IMG/VR virus record: IMGVR_UViG_3300010373_000070
Span: 1 to 43,938 of that record
Length of the DNA stretch: 43,938 bases
Source: a virus
Direction: 5' to 3' (one strand)
The first letter of the stretch is position 1. Every line of letters begins with the position of its first letter. Under the pieces are notes generated by a model that worked only from the letters and a program-made list of their open reading frames with translations, had not been told where the DNA came from and did no database searches. Below are positions 41,726 to 43,938 of this stretch, piece after piece. The translations under genes and the position numbers were made by a program.

Positions 41726-41998
41726 ATGGTCAACCGCCGACTCACACGTGTCGTGATCTCTCCTGGGCATCCTGGGCGAGTACGATACTCCGTAGAGCTG
41801 ACGGGCGAGGACTGTCCTAAGGGCACGGCTGAAGCGCTCGTACGTCAGAATCTTTTTCTTCATTGGATTGCCGACAATCAGGAACTACTCCGTTGCGGGA
41901 TCCAACAGTGGGACAAGCTGCGCATCGAGCACGATGGCGTGTGCTGGAAACTCAATGCTGAAGCTGAGGTGGATGAGGATACGAAAGACGGAGAGTAA
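41726..41998 (+). CDS. Hypothetical protein, 90 residues
   Basis: A small soluble protein with a basic start (MVNRRLTRVVISPGH) and an acidic end. It has two Trp residues and a short strand-helix pattern. No family is recognised. It starts 1 nt after the Nudix stop and ends just before the next start, so it is part of the same operon. Confidence 0.5.
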   Translation: MVNRRLTRVVISPGHPGRVRYSVELTGEDCPKGTAEALVRQNLFLHWIADNQELLRCGIQQWDKLRIEHDGVCWKLNAEAEVDEDTKDGE

Positions 41999-42277
41999 AT
42001 GGGTAAGCGCCGCGTGCAGCATCGGCAAACACGTGACACCAACACCAAGGTTCAGAGAGAATATGAACAAGAGAACCGTCAACTCAAACGCGAAGTAGCT
42101 AGACTTCGCAAACAGCTTGATCAGGCTGAGGCTCCCATCGAAGAAAACGAAAAGGAAGAGCCGAAGTCAACACTCAAGTGCCCCACCTGCAATGGCACCA
42201 ATATCGCCTCGATCTCCACACCATCGGGGAAAACTCGCTTCATCTGCCGCGACTGCGGTTGGCGAGGACAACCATAA
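41999..42277 (+). CDS. Coiled-coil and zinc-ribbon protein
   Basis: 92 residues in two parts. Residues 1-45 are basic and then form a leucine-zipper-like coiled coil (REVARLRKQLDQAE); residues 61-91 are a zinc ribbon with CPTC and CRDCGW. The combination of a dimerising helix with a zinc ribbon would suit a small transcription or nucleic-acid-binding factor. No known phage family is assigned. It starts directly after the previous stop. Confidence 0.55.
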   Translation: MGKRRVQHRQTRDTNTKVQREYEQENRQLKREVARLRKQLDQAEAPIEENEKEEPKSTLKCPTCNGTNIASISTPSGKTRFICRDCGWRGQP

Positions 42278-42279
42278 CT

Positions 42280-42290
42280 TCCGCTATAAG
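42280..42290 (+). promoter_or_regulatory. Phage promoter motif TCCGCTATAAG
   Basis: An exact copy. The leader to the first start (42318) is 27 nt, the longest seen, and shows no clear Shine-Dalgarno sequence. Confidence 0.7.
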
Positions 42291-42317
42291 AGACACGTAG
42301 CCCGGATCCTCCTCGGG

Positions 42318-42401
42318 ATGACGTACGGCAACTCTGTGCTTTTGGATCAGAGAACCATGCTTCAGATCGAGATCGGGTGGCGTCTCCTGGAGTCAGCATG
42401 A
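42318..42401 (+). CDS. Very small ORF, 27 residues
   Basis: The product would read MTYGNSVLLDQRTM and continue to a TGA that overlaps the next start (ATGA), the coupling seen elsewhere in the window. It lies between a promoter motif and a supported gene, so it could be a leader peptide that carries ribosomes to the next start. It may also be untranslated leader. Confidence 0.35.
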   Translation: MTYGNSVLLDQRTMLQIEIGWRLLESA

Positions 42402-42613
42402 CAAAGGGTTCGCCCAAAGAAGAATGTGAACAGGTTCTAAAGGACATCGAAGAGATGCACGGAATGAAACCGTGGTACATCGCCGGTTATCTCGATAACG
42501 ACGATCACGGTACGCATGTCGTCATCAAAGTCAGAGCTGACTTCTTCCAAAGAGAGAAGATTCGACATCCAAACCTCAACGTCAAGGTCTGCACGTACTT
42601 GATCCATAAGTGA
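42398..42613 (+). CDS. Hypothetical protein, 71 residues
   Basis: A small soluble protein (MTKGSPKEECEQVLKDIEEM) with a helix followed by strands and one His-rich part (DNDDHGTHVVIKVRAD). The start is set by the ATGA overlap; the open frame runs upstream but that region is leader. No family is recognised. Confidence 0.5.
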   Translation: MTKGSPKEECEQVLKDIEEMHGMKPWYIAGYLDNDDHGTHVVIKVRADFFQREKIRHPNLNVKVCTYLIHK

Positions 42614-42620
42614 GTGTCCA

Positions 42621-42827
42621 ATGAAGTGCCCGAACGCAGATAAGGGTTTTTGCCCATCGAAGCGCGATATGAACGAGCACACCAATGAATGGTGGAGCGA
42701 GTACTATTGCGAGACGTGCGGACACGAGCACAAGGACAGGTTCGAAGTCGCTCGCGTGATTAAGCGCGATCCCCTCCCTCCACTTCCGCCTCGCCGGAAG
42801 AAGCCCTCTACTCCCGACCGCTACTAG
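42621..42827 (+). CDS. Small zinc-finger protein
   Basis: 68 residues. Cys residues lie at CPNADKGFC near the start and CETCGHEH in the middle, enough for one or two zinc sites. The C-terminal third is Pro/Arg-rich (PLPPRRKKP). It starts 7 nt after the previous stop and ends in TAG just before the next promoter motif. Confidence 0.5.
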   Translation: MKCPNADKGFCPSKRDMNEHTNEWWSEYYCETCGHEHKDRFEVARVIKRDPLPPLPPRRKKPSTPDRY

Positions 42828-42828
42828 T

Positions 42829-42839
42829 TTCGCTATAAG
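42829..42839 (+). promoter_or_regulatory. Phage promoter motif TTCGCTATAAG
   Basis: An exact copy, beginning 1 nt after a TAG stop and 8 nt before the ATG of the next gene. Confidence 0.75.
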
Positions 42840-42847
42840 AGAGGCGA

Positions 42848-43063
42848 ATGGCTAAGAAGAAAAAGCCTGAGCCGATCGTTTGTACGAGCTGTCCCGAAGA
42901 CGAAGTCAACGAGACGGTTGAAGGCGAAACCGAAGGTTGGTTGCAAACCGAATACGGGATGATGTGTCCCGAATGCCGCTTTGTTCGCGGCATGGATCCC
43001 GTCGGCGATTCAAGCGTCGGCATCGATCCATTGGTTGCAATCGCAGAAGCAGAGAAGAAGTAA
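42848..43063 (+). CDS. Small Cys-rich protein
   Basis: 71 residues with CTSC near residue 12 and CPEC near 40, a probable zinc ribbon split by an acidic loop (EVNETVEGETEG). It begins with a basic KKKKP patch. It starts at a leaderless-type promoter and overlaps the RNA ligase by TAATG, so the two are made together. Confidence 0.5.
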   Translation: MAKKKKPEPIVCTSCPEDEVNETVEGETEGWLQTEYGMMCPECRFVRGMDPVGDSSVGIDPLVAIAEAEKK

Positions 43064-43938
43064 TGGGCTACCTCCATATCAATAACCTGTACAAGGATCA
43101 GAAGATCCTCAACTTCAAGCGCTGCTACGTGCTTGAGAAGGTGCACGGCACTTCGGCGCATATCGAATGGAATGCAGGCGACAAGACCGCTGATCCAGCG
43201 ATCACGTTCTATTCTGGCGGCGAGAAGCACGAGAAGTTCTGCAAGCTCTTCGACAAGGAAGCTCTCACTAAGGTGTTCCTGGAAATGGGACACGACAAGG
43301 TGACTGTTCACGGTGAAGCATACGGCGGCTCACAGCAGAAGATGGGCCACACCTACGGCCCGGATTTGAAGTTCATCGTGTTCGACGTGAAGATCGGCGA
43401 TGTCTGGCTGAACGTTCCGAACATGGACCAAGTTGCTACGCGTCTCGGACTCGAAGTGGTTCCGTGGAAGGAAGTGGCCGTCGAGCTAGACGTGCTTAAC
43501 GCCGAGCGCGACGCTCCGTCAGAAGTCGCCGTTCGTCGCGGCATGGGCAACGACAAGCAGCGTGAAGGCATCGTCATCCGTCCTCTTGAAGAGATGACGG
43601 TAAACAACGATCACCGCGTGATCTGCAAGCACAAGATCGACAAGTTCGGCGAGCGTGCGACGTCTCAGGACGTGAAGAACGTGGATCCGAACAAGCTCGT
43701 CGTGCTCTCGGAAGCAAAGGCCATCGCCCTCGAATGGGTGACGGAAGAACGCCTCAAGCATGTGATCGACCATCTCACGGTGAACGGTATGGAGCCGGGC
43801 ATCGAGAAGATGGGAGCACTGATCAAAGAAATGGTCAGTGACGTGTATCGCGAGGGTGCCGGCGAAGTCGTCGAGTCGCGTGAAGCGACGTCGGCGATTG
43901 GTCAGCGCACCGCTCAGCTCTTCAAGCAGTATCTCCAC
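43063..43938 (+). CDS. RNA ligase (Rnl2-like nucleotidyltransferase), partial
   Basis: 292 codons to the window edge with no stop. The nucleotidyltransferase motifs are clear: motif I EKVHGTS with the Lys that takes AMP near residue 29, VHGEAYGG (motif III), KFIVFDVKIG (IIIa), REGIVIRPLEEM (IV) and ICKHKIDKF (V). This matches ATP-dependent RNA ligases such as T4 Rnl2. In phages these repair tRNAs cut by host defence nucleases; whether a kinase/phosphatase partner exists cannot be seen here. It starts by TAATG overlap with the small zinc protein. Confidence 0.85.
   Translation, partial: MGYLHINNLYKDQKILNFKRCYVLEKVHGTSAHIEWNAGDKTADPAITFYSGGEKHEKFCKLFDKEALTKVFLEMGHDKVTVHGEAYGGSQQKMGHTYGPDLKFIVFDVKIGDVWLNVPNMDQVATRLGLEVVPWKEVAVELDVLNAERDAPSEVAVRRGMGNDKQREGIVIRPLEEMTVNNDHRVICKHKIDKFGERATSQDVKNVDPNKLVVLSEAKAIALEWVTEERLKHVIDHLTVNGMEPGIEKMGALIKEMVSDVYREGAGEVVESREATSAIGQRTAQLFKQYLH

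Noticed and set aside
1-43938. tRNA genes, CRISPR arrays, insertion sequences or attachment sites
   Set aside because: I looked for cloverleaf-like GTTCRANNC arms, regularly spaced repeats, transposases and integrases and saw none, though a program such as tRNAscan-SE could still find a divergent tRNA.

Overview
The window is a segment of a large, tailed, double-stranded DNA bacteriophage (Caudoviricetes). The evidence is a complete packaging and head cassette (small and large terminase, portal, Mu gpF-like head protein), a phage-type replication set (C-family DNA polymerase, DnaB-like helicase, TOPRIM primase, RecA/UvsX-like recombinase, a probable gp32-like SSB, SbcC/SbcD-like nuclease, RuvC-like resolvase), dense head-to-tail genes with 1-4 nt overlaps, and several HNH endonuclease genes. 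The host cannot be named from the sequence. The code is standard: TAA, TAG and TGA are all used as ordinary stops.

Layout. Positions 1-12850 are all on the minus strand: a P-loop kinase-like protein, a UvsW-like helicase, a sigma factor, a possible co-chaperonin, an SbcD-like nuclease, both terminase subunits, a virion protein, the portal and a gpF-like protein, with three Endonuclease VII-type HNH genes among the last six. Positions 12850-13295 are a divergent control region. From 13296 the genes are on the plus strand. First comes a DNA-binding protein, a GroEL-like chaperonin and an SbcC-like ATPase split by an in-frame amber codon. Then come a RuvC-like resolvase, a class II ribonucleotide reductase, a run of small coiled-coil and zinc-ribbon proteins, the DNA polymerase, SSB, recombinase and primase. 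One GC-rich minus-strand gene of unknown function (35575-36675) interrupts the plus arm between primase and helicase. After the helicase come a ClpP-like protease, a membrane protein, an aminotransferase, a CYTH phosphatase/cyclase-type protein, a Nudix hydrolase, small zinc proteins and an RNA ligase that runs off the end.

Regulation. The 11-mer TYCGCTATAAG occurs 13 times, always pointing into the next gene, and two one-base variants occur at the ends of the inverted gene. Usually only 6-10 nt separate it from the start codon. It looks like an extended -10 promoter with no shared -35 element, which would give leaderless or nearly leaderless mRNAs. Two of the longer-leader cases (19139 and 26283) carry clear Shine-Dalgarno sequences. 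The phage sigma factor in the left arm lacks most of region 4, the part that reads -35 elements, which fits this motif. A separate 73-residue protein (26035-26256) resembles a region-4 helix-turn-helix. Inside operons most genes start at TAATG or ATGA stop/start overlaps. Two strong Rho-independent terminators (19503-19550 and 32835-32867) divide the plus arm.
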